A stretch of 64,000 nt of DNA, from contig OZ026597.1 in NCBI GenBank assembly GCA_964020085.1, positions 26,322,448 to 26,386,447 on the forward strand, given 5' to 3'. The DNA comes from Micromussa lordhowensis. Taxonomy: Eukaryota; Cnidaria; Anthozoa; Scleractinia; Lobophylliidae. The notes beneath the pieces are model-generated. The model did no database searches. It was given only the letters and a program-made list of their open reading frames with translations, and was not told the DNA's origin. The translations under genes and the position numbers were made by a program. Numbering within the stretch: the first letter of the stretch is position 1; every line of letters begins with the position of its first letter. Shown in pieces: positions 51,317-61,750 of this stretch.

Positions 51317-51355
51317 CGAGTGAGTGAGTGAGTGAGTGAGTGAGTGAGTGAGTGA
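51317..51355 (+). repeat. (GAGT)n microsatellite
   Basis: About nine to ten GAGT units. Confidence 0.9.
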
Positions 51356-51381
51356 TCGAGTGCCATCCGACTGCCTCCTAA

Positions 51382-51411
51382 GCTCATGGATGTTACGTAA
51401 CATCCATGAGC
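51382..51411. repeat. Perfect 30-bp palindrome
   Basis: Fifteen-base arms beginning GCTCATGGATGTTAC meet without a spacer. Confidence 0.92.
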
Positions 51412-51733
51412 AAAAATGGGTAAAAATCACGAGAGAAGTGTGTATTTTTCGACAATTGTGTCACGCATCGCCATAACTCCGAAATTCAAAATGCACTGGT
51501 TTCCAAACCAAGCACGCTGTTAAACTGGAAAGTTTTAAACAGGTATAAATTTAGATTCTCTTATGCCTGATAAAAGAAGATAAAAACTGTCGTGGCTCTT
51601 TAGGTTTGGATTTTGGAATTGATGACGTCACGTGAAAACGACTCGTCAATCGTGTGCCAGACGCGATAATTTAATACTGCCAGTTTCCTTTTCGTCAATT
51701 TATTCGCCTTTTCCCTTTCTTTTATCCAACACG

Positions 51734-51792
51734 CAGTCTCCTCCGCAGCCGTTATTAGGGTGACGACCCTAATAACGGCTGCGGAGGAGACT
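51734..51792. mobile_element. 59-bp hairpin insertion with 10-bp target duplication
   Basis: Long perfectly paired arms (starting AGTCTCCTCCGCAGCC) surround a few-base loop, and direct copies of ATCCAACACG flank it (51724-51733, 51793-51802). The homologous right arm near 56340-56370 lacks both the hairpin and one copy of the repeat, so it acts as an empty site. Confidence 0.85.
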
Positions 51793-52404
51793 ATCCAACA
51801 CGGCGCTTTCAAACTAATAACCTGGTAACTAAGGGCTTTTTAGAATCCCTATCTACTTGACAGCAGGTAAATATTGAACGCACACAAAAGTATAAATAGC
51901 CTATTCAAAGCATAGTGAGCCCGCATCGTTAATTATTACGTAACTGTAAAAACGTGAGGGCTTAGGGAAGTTCTACGGCTCCCTTTGCGTAGGATAGCTC
52001 AAAGATACTTTCCTGTGGCTTAGACCTACTGTACACAGATTCTCGCGATACAATCAGTGCTATTCGCCCGTCAAGCCGTGCGCACGCGATGGAAAATAAA
52101 ATTAGGGGCGCAGCCTCCCTGTTATTGTGATAGCTCTTGGACCATTTCAAAACAACATTTGCCCTAATTTCTCTAAAGAATCAGTATGGGTTTATAGACA
52201 AAGCTGACGCTAAAAAAATATAGCTAATTTTCCCTTTGTGTGCGTCTGTCTATCCTTTTGTTTAGGTTTGCCTTGTTAGAGGCACTGTGGTAGTTATCTC
52301 TGGTTCAGTCAGGATGGCGTTCTTGACTTAAGGGAGCACATTAGTGGATTCAAAAGTAGCGTTAACTGGTCCTTATATTTAAAACCAACTAATAGTCTAC
52401 TCAC

Positions 52405-52680
52405 CGTGCGATGCTGTCAGGCCTTGTCTCAGAGATGGACCCTACCAAGAACAACAAGAAGGGAACATAAGATCCCGTCAAGACCTGCACAGCCTGCTCG
52501 TTACCGGTTTCATTTTTAAACAAAGAAAAAACAATGACGCCTTCAAAACAGGAATGCTGGTTATATAGTACTGTAATTAAACACCCCAAATTGAAAAGTT
52601 AAATCAAGAGGCGTATCACGCATACCTTCAACCTCTCTCGAACCATCTCCCAGTTTTCATCACGCTATAAATAAATAAGG
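52405..52680 (-). other. Left SLC16-like 5' untranslated exon (candidate)
   Basis: A donor CGCACG|GTGAGT is at 52405/52404. The preceding ~250 bp is closely conserved with the right arm up to position 55658, including the donor. No coding frame is conserved, so it is probably a 5' leader exon; its start is not determined. Confidence 0.5.
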
Positions 52681-52955
52681 AATCACAGCACACCATTAAA
52701 ATACAGGACAGAAAAATCTTCCAGTACAACCGCTGGCGCTAGGTACTGCTTGGATTTTCAGGACTAAGAACAGCTGAAAGAGAAATAATTCATTCTTGAC
52801 AGCAACCCTGATATTTGCATGATTTGTTATTTAAAATCTTCGAAATGAAAAATATATCAGCTTGTCCACTTTACTTGAAATGAATGGTTTATGTCAGGTG
52901 ATGGGCTCCTGTTTATGTATATTCAAAATACATTTTGGTTGCACGCACCATTTAA

Positions 52956-53514
52956 AGTGCCGCTGTGATCAAATTCTCGATACCCATTTTTTTACATTTT
53001 CGTACACAACAGGTCTTTCCTAGATATCTTGCCAAATTTCAATCTATTACGAATATTAGATCTCAATCTATTACGAACATTAGATCTCTTATTTCCGAGA
53101 ATTTACGGCCGCCATTAATTTCCCTTGTTCCAAGTCTTGGTGAGAATTGGAGAAAATGACGTCATTTTCTCAAAAATACCACACGGGTTAAAATTTTAAT
53201 AACAATTAGCACAGCAATTCGCATAAAGAATAACAAAAACTTTGGCGCATATATTCGTGCAATTTTCGACATTAGTTGTTGTTATAATTTCAACCCGTGT
53301 GGTATTTTTGAGAAAATGACGTCATTTTCTCCAATTCTCCAAGACTTACAACAAGGGAAATTAATGGCGGCCGTAAATTCTCGGAAATAAAGGTCCAAAA
53401 ATCGCAAGTTCTAATGTTCGTAATACATTGAAATTTGGCAAGATATCTAGGAAAAATCTATTGTGTACGAAAATGTAAAAAAATGGGTATCGAGAATTTG
53501 ATCATAGTGGCACT
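52956..53514. mobile_element. TTAA-flanked foldback MITE with ~220-bp arms
   Basis: TTAA flanks both ends (52952-52955, 53515-53518). The ends AGTGCCGCTGTGATCAAATT and AGTGCCACTATGATCAAATT (read inward) are inverted. The arms share ATGACGTCATTTTCTC and GCCGCCATTAATTTCCC. Terminal and subterminal motifs match those of the TTAA transposon at 9274-12827, so it is probably a non-autonomous relative. Confidence 0.92.
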
Positions 53515-53750
53515 TTAAAGGTGACTGCAAGTTTATTGCTAACTGTTATCCATCACTCAGTTGGTTAGAATATTTTGGTGGAAATGCTGGCAAGTTAATC
53601 AAAACACCTGCTATTCTACTGTCAAATGCCAACGATGAACTTTCCTCACCGGCTGTGCCTGAGAAAAGAGATCTTGATTGTTTTTTTTTTTCAAAGATAA
53701 AAAGTTCCTCCATAGACTTTGAGAAGGCCATTAACTCTGTGAGTAGAGAC

Positions 53751-54087
53751 AGGAGCCCATCACTAGGAGCCAGCAACTACCCCATATTCCTGTCACGGCG
53801 TTTTCACAGACCTGTCTATTTTTAGCTTGAATTTACCGCGAATTCAGACTCCCGCAGGGACAACAGTGACAAATCATAAGCACGGACTTGATTCTTTAAT
53901 TGACGTCGGCATTTTCACTGGAAGATTAAAAGGAAAAGCCGCCATTGTTTCCCTTACCGATGCGCGCTCGTGTAGAACGGAACTGACCTATTTTGCGGGA
54001 AAAGAAGTCTAAAAATAGACCGGTCTGTAAAAATGCCGTGACATAGGCTTTGTATTGGAGTTGCAAGCTCCTAGTGATGGGCTCCTG
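53751..54087. repeat. Inverted-repeat element at the duplication axis
   Basis: Arms 53751-53829 and 54007-54087 pair imperfectly: AGGAGCCCATCACTAGGAGC outside and GACCTGTCTATTTTTAG inside. It may be a MITE, or the fold axis of the large inverted duplication itself. Confidence 0.7.
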
Positions 54088-54433
54088 GTAGAGATTTATT
54101 GCTTCGCACTCTGTCTACTGTCTATTCATACTTTTTTTAAAAATGTTAACTCACTTATTGTAAGATTTATTTTTAATTTTAATTTATGTGGAATACCTGC
54201 AAATCAAACTTCGATTCACTATCGCCCGCCCGCTTCGGAAAGAACTCAGTCTAACTTTTACGGCTTGAACTCGGTTAGAAAGAGTTATGTATTTCTGTCG
54301 TGCTCCGTGCGTATGTCAGAGCACAGATTGTAGACCATTGGGTTGGCACTGTATTTTCTATGGCATGGTATAAAATAGTTATGCATGCAACGCTCTCTCG
54401 TGGTCGAAAAACAACTTATATTTAACAAATAAA

Positions 54434-54597
54434 GAAGCCTAAGCCGTGTATTACACTGTGATAAAACACGACGAGTATTTGAAAACTCGAGGGAAATGTA
54501 GAAAACACGAACCACAGGCGAGTGTTTTCTACATTTCTCGAGTGTTCTCAAATGTCCGGAGTGTTTTTATCACAGTATAGTATACGGATTAGGCTTC
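54434..54597. mobile_element. Foldback MITE
   Basis: Inverted arms start GAAGCCTAAGCCGTGTATTA on the left, and read GAAGCCTAATCCGTATACTA from the right end. They meet near CGAACCACAGGCGAG. Confidence 0.8.
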
Positions 54598-55399
54598 TTC
54601 ATTTGCTTTATGATATAGATTTTACGCGCGCAAAACAATAAAACACGCTTTTGCTATGTTTTATACTCTGATAAAACATGGGTTTTTGACCAATCAGAGT
54701 GCGCGCAGTTTCCTATCTATGTTATAAATTGATATAAAGCGTGTGGATCATTGTAAGGTCCAAAATTAAGAGCATGAGAGTAAAGCGATTGCCATAGCTA
54801 GAGAACATAACAACTTCCAGAAGGAGAATCCTGAGGCCTCTGCAATTCTTTGCCAGTCCCCGACGCTCAATACCGTGGATCCCTATACGGGGATGTTCAC
54901 GTGACTTGGTTCACCCAAACTCACGTGACAAATAGAGTCCCGCCACAGACGCCGTGACAGCATCGAACTCTCGTAATCGCTACACTAAAATGAAATAGCT
55001 TTGTATTTTTTGGCCTAATATACATCAACCATGTATTTCCAGTAGAGTTTGCAAGCTTTTGGAAAATTTTAAGCGCGCCTGTCAACATAAATTTGATATG
55101 CAGGTAATGCACATAATGAAAGGTCAGAGGACTTTATAAAATGAGATGAGAACGCGTCGTGAGCTTATAATGAGACATCTGTTCAATGCTGTTTTGAAAA
55201 ATTGACAGCGCAAGCAAAAGCGAATTAGGCAAATCCAAGGATTATTGCCAAAAATTATTTCCCTTTCAGCTGTTCTTTTTCCTGAATTGAAAATCCAAAC
55301 GGTACCTAGCACCAACGGTTATATTGGAAGATTTTTCTGTCCTGCATTTTAAAATCAATAGAAAATGGTGTGCCGTGATTCCTTATTTATTCATAGCGT

Positions 55400-55658
55400 G
55401 ATGAAAACTGAGGGATGGTTCGAGAGAGGTTGAAGCGTGATACGCCTCTCGATTTAAACGATTTAACTTTCAATTTGGGGTGTTTAATTACAGTACTATA
55501 TAACCAGCATTCCTGTTTTGAAGGCGTCATTGTTTTTTCTTTGTTTAAAATGAAACCGGTAACGAGCAGGTTGTGCAGGTCTTACCGGGATCTTATGTTC
55601 CCTTCTTGTTGTTCTTGGTAGGGTTCATCTCTGAGACAAGGCCTGACAGCATCGCACG
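55400..55658 (+). other. Right SLC16-like 5' untranslated exon (candidate)
   Basis: Mirror of the left-arm exon, ending at donor CGCACG|GTGAGT. It is conserved in sequence but not in reading frame. Confidence 0.5.
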
Positions 55659-56829
55659 GTGAGTAGACTCTTTTGGTTTTAAAAATAAGGGACCAGATTA
55701 CGTTTATTTTTGAAGCGAATCCACTAAGTGACGGCATCGTGACTGAAAGAGAAACCCCAGTACTGTAAAAAAGGCAAACGTAAGCAAAGCGATAGACAGG
55801 CGCACATAGAGGGAACATAACCGTATATATTTTAGCGTCAGTTTCGTCCATAAACCCATACTGATTCTTGAGAGAAATTATGGCAAATGTTGTTTTGAAA
55901 TGGTGCAAGGGCTACATGTATCAAAATACCAGAAACAGGGATGCTGCGCCCTTGATTTTATTTTCCATCGCGTGCGCGCAGCAGGCGGGTGAATGGCACT
56001 GATGGTATCGCGAGAATCTTTGTACTTTATTTCTAAGCCACAATGTAGTTAGCGCTCCCTAAAACAGCACGCAAAAGGGATGAAACTGCGAGCGAATGTG
56101 AAAAAATAAGGAGCAGGGGGAGGAGGAATGAACCTAGACATCGTGCTCGATATACGCAAGAAACATAAGAACGTCTCCAGACAAAACTCTCATACAGCCC
56201 TCAGGCTTGGGCAGTTACGTAATCAAATCAACGACATGGGCTTGATACATTCAATTAGTTTAGCGATTTAATTGATTGAACAATAACATGCCATTGCTGT
56301 GTCTAAAAAGCCCTTAGTTTCCAGGTTAGTTTGAAAGCGCCGTGTCTGGTAAACGAAAAGGGAAAAGAGGAATAAATCGATAAAAGCAACTGACACTATT
56401 AAATTAATTTAACTAGTGGTGACAGATTATCGTGACCGGGGACTTCCTTTCTTCTGGCATACGCATGAAGAGCCGGTTGTTCGATCACGCGATAATCCCT
56501 AATTGCACATGATAATCGACCAAGACACCATCCGAGCATGACCTCCTGAACTTTTAAAAGCCCGGTCCTAGAAGTAAGCATCCGGTCTTAGACACATATC
56601 GTTCTCACTTATTTGTCAAAGATTATTTGTCACACTTCGAAGTAATTAAATTTAAATGTCATCCATTTTTGTCACGCATTCAAAGTCCCAATATCCTTGG
56701 AGGCAAAAACAAAATGGATACTTGAGAATTTAGAGCCAACGGTCACTAACACAGCTGCCACACGCATTTGCTTCGAGAACCGTCGGCACGATTAATTTAA
56801 CAGTGGCGGGATTACAGATAAAATTGTCA
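55659..56829 (+). other. Right SLC16-like 5' intron, proximal part
   Basis: Homologous in inverse to the left intron (about 51600-52404) up to near 56420; then unassigned sequence to the LINE. No gene. Confidence 0.55.
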
Positions 56830-56839
56830 AGGGTCGAAG

Positions 56840-57245
56840 CGTGGTTACTAAAGCCAACGAGCTGAAAGCTAGCGTAATCAGCTTGAACAAAGATATAGAA
56901 GAAGAAAAGGCGAGTTTCGAGAAGTCAAACCAGGAACATGATAAAGAGATAACACGCTGCGGTCACAGCTGCTAAATTACGAAGTCTATCAGCCCCGGGA
57001 AAACTTGCGTTTCTATGGAATGAGCGAAGGAGAAGCAGAAGACACCAAAAAAACATCGTACAAGTTTCTCGAAAACAGGCTCAAGATGGATAACGTTAGG
57101 GCCATGGAGTTTCAATGTGTCCATAGACTGGGGAAGAGAGGATACAAGAAAAGCAAGCCAAGAGCTATTATAGTGCGTTTTCTTCGTCACGCTTACTACC
57201 CTAGACAAAGAATCCGAAATCGGAATTGGGCCGGATTTACCTAAA
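56840..57245 (+). pseudogene. L1-like ORF1 fragment
   Basis: A coiled-coil-like start (SLNKDIEEEKASFEKSNQEH) is followed by LRFYGMSEGEAEDTKKTSYK and VHRLGKRGYKKSKPRAIIVR, typical of the RNA-binding domain of L1-type ORF1 proteins. The frame shifts near 57190. A short continuation (RKQEKRAAFRRA) appears after the MITE at ~57695-57735. Confidence 0.8.
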
Positions 57246-57269
57246 GAAGAAGGGAAGAGACGTAAACAT

Positions 57270-57690
57270 CTTAAGCCTGGTTTTCATATCCTGCCGACCT
57301 ACCGGACATAGTCGCCGGTTGCAACTGACAACGTTCGGCGATCTGTTCCAACGGGTCCCCGGCGCATCTGCGATGGATCGTCGATGTACTCAAAATTGGC
57401 GCAGAATGCAAATCGAATTGGCGCAATTTTCAACCATCCATGGGAAAAATCGAGTTGTTATGTTATACATTGCGCCTGCAGGTGATGTTCTCATAAAATA
57501 TTTTCATCGCCGACAACCGCCGGCTTGCCTGCGGCGTTGAACTCAGCTCAGGCAAGCCGTCGGTCAATGCCTGGGACAGATTATGATTTGGTGATAAATG
57601 TTCACATATGCCGTAACGGTGTCCCAGGCCGTGCCGGCGGCTATGTGCCAGGTGTGTCGGCAGCTAGCATATGAGGACCAGGCTTTATCC
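57270..57690. mobile_element. MITE inside L1-like ORF1
   Basis: Imperfect inverted ends AAGCCTGGTTTTCATAT and ATATGAGGACCAGGCTT bound ~420 bp. ORF1 similarity resumes just beyond. Confidence 0.65.
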
Positions 57691-57734
57691 CTAAGATGCT
57701 CGACGCGAGGAAGCAGGAAAAACGAGCGGCTTTC

Positions 57735-57905
57735 AGAAGAGCAGGTAGAGTTCCGGACTAGCGTGCGGGAGGTCGCAGGTTCAAACCCCGGCTGTCTTTG
57801 TAATGACATCTGCAAATGGTTAGACTTTCTAGTCTTCTCGGATAAGGACGATAAACTGTAGGCCCCGTCTCAAGTAAAAGAACCCACACAGATAATCGTA
57901 AGTTT
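57735..57905 (+). mobile_element. tRNA-related SINE fragment
   Basis: A B box GGTTCAAACCC lies at 57778-57788, preceded by a weak A box. It is followed by GGATAAGGACGATAAACTGT and GGCCCCGTCTCAAGTAAAAG, sequence I recall as a common cnidarian SINE body. Confidence 0.6.
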
Positions 57906-57914
57906 TAAGTTATA

Positions 57915-58270
57915 TCCCTAAACGTTCTCGGCATTCGCACTTTTTAATTGGTTGATTATAAACAAAACGCTGACATTTGTTTCCTACAAGACACCTATAG
58001 CACAGAGGAAATCGAAAACCAATGGAAAGCTCAATGGCCTGGAGAGTTATTTTTTGCCCATGGCTCCATCGATAGTCGAGGAGTATCTATCCTAATACGC
58101 AAGGGCTTTGATTTCAAATACAAATCTTTTTTATCTGACGAGGACTGAAAGGAGGTATCTGATCTTAGAAGCAAGTATTCCGGACGCTTCTTTTCTTTTG
58201 GTAAATGTTTATGCACCTAATTGCTGCTGCACAGCGAGCGAGCAGCAACATAAACAGGATTTAAGAAGAA
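57915..58270 (+). pseudogene. L1-like ORF2 endonuclease, first part
   Basis: After the usual opening phrase (LNVLGIRTF), it reads NQKADICFLQD-type sequence (here KQNADICFLQDTYSTEE), SRGVSILIRKGFDFKYKSF and, after a frame change, SFLLVNVYAPN, all motifs of L1-type endonucleases. It breaks at an insertion near 58270. Confidence 0.8.
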
Positions 58271-58800
58271 TATATAGAAGGGGATACGAATTCTCGAATT
58301 CATCACTTTTTACCAGAATGCATTGCATTTAACCAGAATGCACTGCGTCACTTTTTACCAGAGTGCATTGCGCCACGAACAACACGAAGATGTCACACCG
58401 TCGAGCCGTCGTCTTTATTCGCGTAGATTTTAGTGAGAAGATTAGTGGTTTGTTTTGCTCTGATTTACCTGTGAAACGATGTGAAGGAGATCGTGCTTGA
58501 CTTTCACAACTCTTGCTTTTGTCCTTAATGCAGTAAGTGAAAGTTTGTAAATCTGGATGATTAGTTGTGACACCTTAATTTCAACTTCTTCATTTCTTAC
58601 CAGATCTTAGCAGTCTCGCCTCCTTGGTCCAATTCGTAAATGAAGAGAAATCGTCGTTACTAAAGCTTGTAGAATAATTTAAAAAACGAAAGCCGTACAA
58701 CACGGACAGGGACAAAGCGCACCGGACATAGTAGTAAAGTAAGTGAACTTTATTTAGAACAGAGTAGCCCATTCACCTACGAGGCTGTTGTCCAGAGGGG
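58271..58800. mobile_element. Unclassified insertion in L1-like ORF2
   Basis: It separates two parts of the endonuclease. It contains repeats of CACTTTTTACCAGAATGCA near its left side. No coding similarity; edges are approximate. Confidence 0.45.
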
Positions 58801-59080
58801 CCCTGTATAAACCTAAAGTTAGTTCGGATTGCAAAGTTCTTCTCGGTGGGGATTTCAATGTAACCCTAGATCCTGTATTAGACTGCTCAGGGGAAACCCG
58901 TTTTTGAAGAAATCTGTTGAAGTTTTAGAGGATATTATGATGGAATACGACTTAACGGATATTTGGAGAATCCGAAACGCGGACAGTAAAAAATTTACTT
59001 AGTTCTACAGAAAAACCCAATTATTCAAAGACGTTTAGATTATTGTGTATTAAGTGATATGTTACAGGAAGACGTGGTCT
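58801..59080 (+). pseudogene. L1-like ORF2 endonuclease, second part
   Basis: It reads KVLLGGDFNVTLDPVLDCSG (the GDFN motif), EDIMMEYDLTDIWRIRNADS and RLDYCVLSDMLQEDV, in order, with several frame changes. Confidence 0.75.
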
Positions 59081-59081
59081 A

Positions 59082-60325
59082 AAGGTGCGTTCCTTTGGGG
59101 TGAATCTGGATCAGGATTGGTGATCCGCAAGTTCTGTCTGGATCATGGTGCATTCCATACAGTCAGTTTCTCCGTCTTCGAAGGATCTGCTTAGACGATG
59201 ATGACTATGTGGCTAAATCCAAGGAAATGGAATCGTTCTTTGAGAACAGAGGATATCCTCGTGGTGTCGTCACCAACAAGGGATCAGCCGCGAAAGAGCA
59301 CTCGGCAATTCCGAACGAGGCAGCGCCCGACGCTCCGACAAAGTACCTCTAGTCCTCACTTACCACCCAAAGAACCAGGAAGTCAAGAAAATTCTTCTCA
59401 AGAACTTCCGTATTCTGACCGATGACCCAACTACAAAGGAAATTTTCAACACCAAGCCTTTGTGCGTTTATCGGCGGGATACAAGTCTCCGAGACATCCT
59501 GGTTCATAGTACTTTGTCGTCTCGCGCTGACGATACCCAAGCCACACCAGCGGGAACCTTTCCTTGCCACAGACCCCTGTGCCGCACATGCGACTTCACA
59601 GGAAGGACGGCAACGGAGATGTTCGGCTAAAGGGTCGGTTCGACTATACTGCAGCTGGTGTAGTCTACGTTATCACGTACCAGCGCTGTCACAAGCTGTA
59701 CATTGGCGAAACCGGTCGAAGGCTTTCGGATCGTTTCGGGGAACACCTTCGTTCAGTGGAGGGCTTCAAACAGAACCCCCGCTTCCAGGGAGGTGGTTTC
59801 CCCATGGCCGAACACTTCAATCTACCTGACCACAACCAAGTCCATGACATGCGAGTGTCTGTGGTACGGCAAGTGAAAGAAGGAGCGCCAACACGACAAC
59901 GCGAGGAAAGACGGCTCATTTTCCAGCTGGACACACTAGCCCCCGGGCGCTTGAACATTGATTTCAAGTTTCTTTAATTCTACAACATATTGACAACGTG
60001 CGCGCGCAGTATTTGTCAGGTGCATCAACGCCATAGCACACGCGTGCGTTAACAGTTTTTGCTCTTAAACTTTAACGTTTGATTTTTATCGACTGGCGAA
60101 GGGGTTATTCCCGAAACGTCTCGTTTCCCTTTATTATAGGAACATTAGCACTTTTTAAACACAACTTTCTTCACATAGTAATTCCTAGTGCTACACAGCA
60201 TCAATTCATTATCCTTAACCGATGATTCAATGACCAGAGTGGATTCATCGGTTCCTTTGATGCACCATGATCCAGAAAGATCTTGGATCACTGATCCTGA
60301 TCCAGATCACCCCAAAGGAAGGCAC
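59082..60325. mobile_element. Inverted-repeat MITE hosting a Penelope-like fragment
   Basis: The left end reads TAAAGGTGCGTTCCTTTGGG. The right end, read inward, reads TTAGGGTGCCTTCCTTTGGG. About 90 bp are inverted, including CTGGATCAGGAT and GGATCATGGTGCAT. L1 ORF2 sequence resumes on both sides. Confidence 0.75.
59178..60170 (+). pseudogene. Penelope-like element, 5'-truncated, GIY-YIG end
   Basis: It reads DDDDYVAKSKEMESFFENRG, then LTYHPKNQEVKKILLKNFRI and PAGTFPCHRPLCRTCDFT. After a frameshift near 59620 comes the GIY-YIG nuclease: VVYVITYQRCHKLYIGETGR with RLSDRFGEHL. The end RLIFQLDTLAPGRLNIDFKF is typical. The 3' untranslated end carries ATTCCCGAAACGTCTCGTTT. It is less decayed than the copy at 442-3700. 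Confidence 0.85.
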
Positions 60326-60329
60326 CCTA

Positions 60330-60960
60330 AAGTGATATTGTAACCGCTATTAAAACAGATCATTTGGCAATTACACTCGAAATCGATAGCCTAGACTATC
60401 AACAACATGGGCTGTCTTTTTGGAATTTAATAATAGCCTAATTCTGGAGGATCCTGTTTTCGTTCAAAGCTTACGTGAAAAATTTCCACATTGACTCGAA
60501 GAAATAAAATTCTGTAACAGTGATACTAGAATTAACTGATGGGATTGGATGAAACACAAAGAAAGAAAGAAAGAATATGATACAGTAAATTAAAAGCAAA
60601 ACAAAGACGAAAGAGACTCTGGATCATTAAAAATAATCTTAAAGTATGCGAAAAAGAATTAGCAGAAGCACCAACACAGGAAAATAATGTTAATCTTTAA
60701 GCGCTTAAGGCAGAATACGAAAGGGAATACGACTATATTGCAAGAGGCTCGCGGATTATTATTTGTTCCCGGGCAACATGGTTCAAACAAGGAGAAAGGA
60801 ACAGCAAGTATTTTCTGAACTTGAAAAATAAAAACAAAGAGAAAAGGTGCATTAGAAAACGTCTTCAAGGAAATGTGAAAAATGCACAGACTCCAATATT
60901 ATTTGAAACGAAATTTACACCTTCTATTCGGACCCTAACGACGAAAAATCGCGAATAGAA
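60330..60960 (+). pseudogene. L1-like ORF2, region between endonuclease and reverse transcriptase
   Basis: It reads DIVTAIKTDHLAITLEIDSL, LSFWNFNNSLILEDPVFVQS and, across frame changes, GSRIICSRATWFKQGERNSK. These lie just upstream of the RT domain in L1/Tx1-type elements. The RT itself is absent. Confidence 0.75.
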
Positions 60961-61130
60961 ATAAACGAATCAACTTGTGGGTAGTCGTTCTTTTATTCCT
61001 AAATTAAACGATGGCCAGCGCGACTTAAATTATGTGAAGGCCAGCTGACATATTCGAAATGCTATATTAACTATTAAACTGTAAAAGCGAAAACAGATAA
61101 AACACACACAAAAAAATAAACATAACAACC
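60961..61130. other. Intron sequence between the LINE and the shared MITE
   Basis: AT-rich; no feature recognised. Confidence 0.4.
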
Positions 61131-61376
61131 TTATGCGCTAGCGGGGACGGTTGCTACATTAACAGAAACATATGGCAACATAAGCCTTCTGCTTATGTTC
61201 ACTGAGGACATCGTCGACCTAAGCGTAAAGTGCTCGCTGATTGGCTGAAATCTTTCGCTTATGCGACATAAGCATAAGAAGAAAGCAAGGTTTTAATATA
61301 TGCTTATTCTTATGTGCGGCCGTCTTCACTTGTACATAAGACTTTTTATGTTTATGCTTGAGTTGCAAGTGAGGAC
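61131..61376. mobile_element. MITE in the right SLC16-like intron, homologous to 49521-49832
   Basis: It shares AAGTGCTCGCTGATTGGCTG, CATAAGCATAAGAAGAA and the AAGTGAGGAC end with the left copy, in inverse orientation and at the corresponding distance from the first coding exon. Confidence 0.8.
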
Positions 61377-61494
61377 AAATTGCAAAAACAACAATAAATG
61401 ACCCTAATATGACTAAAAACTTAAGACTTAAGTACCTTAGCTTCTAGAAACGCGCACTAGACCAATTGCTTGTTTTTGTTTTCTTGTTAAACAG

Positions 61495-61750
61495 CTCCCT
61501 GGCCACTTTAACGATATCGTGAAAATGAAAGTAAAAACCGCAACATGCCTTCATGTAAAGAAGACTGAAGACAGAACAGAGACAGAAATACCAAGTAAGA
61601 GAAAACTGCGACAGCCAGACACTTGGTGGTCTTGGGTCGTGTGTGCGGCTGGAATCACTTGTAACATCATCGTGACTGGATGCACGTATTGCTTTGGTAT
61701 TATTTTCCCTTCTCTTCTTGACGAGTTTAAGGCAGGAAAATCCAAAACAG
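61495..61750 (+). CDS. SLC16-like gene, right copy, first coding exon
   Basis: Acceptor CTTGTTAAACAG, start codon 61525, donor ACAG|GTAAAT. It encodes nearly the same 75 residues as the left copy (a Cys replaces an Arg at residue ~8), with PDTWWSWVVCAAGI at helix 1. The gene reads away from its left twin. Confidence 0.9.

Larger units (their letters stand above)
49833..52404 (-). other. Left SLC16-like 5' intron
   Basis: Non-coding. It holds a 59-bp hairpin insertion, a perfect 30-bp palindrome, a (GAGT)n microsatellite and TTCACGGATCACG-type repeats around 50520-50840. Confidence 0.6.
52681..55399. promoter_or_regulatory. Spacer between the head-to-head SLC16-like genes
   Basis: It must contain both promoters. 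It is partly palindromic and carries three foldback elements (52956-53514, 53751-54087, 54434-54597). No TATA box was assigned. A TGACGTCA core, a CREB/ATF-type site, occurs twice within the first MITE. Confidence 0.4.
56830..60960 (+). mobile_element. L1-like LINE with nested insertions
   Basis: ORF1 and ORF2 pieces occur in the L1 order on the plus strand, interrupted by a MITE (57270-57690), a SINE (57735-57905), an unknown insert (58270-58800) and a MITE containing a Penelope-like element (59082-60325). Stops and frameshifts are frequent. It occupies the 5' intron of the right transporter copy and has no counterpart in the left arm. Ends are approximate. Confidence 0.8.
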
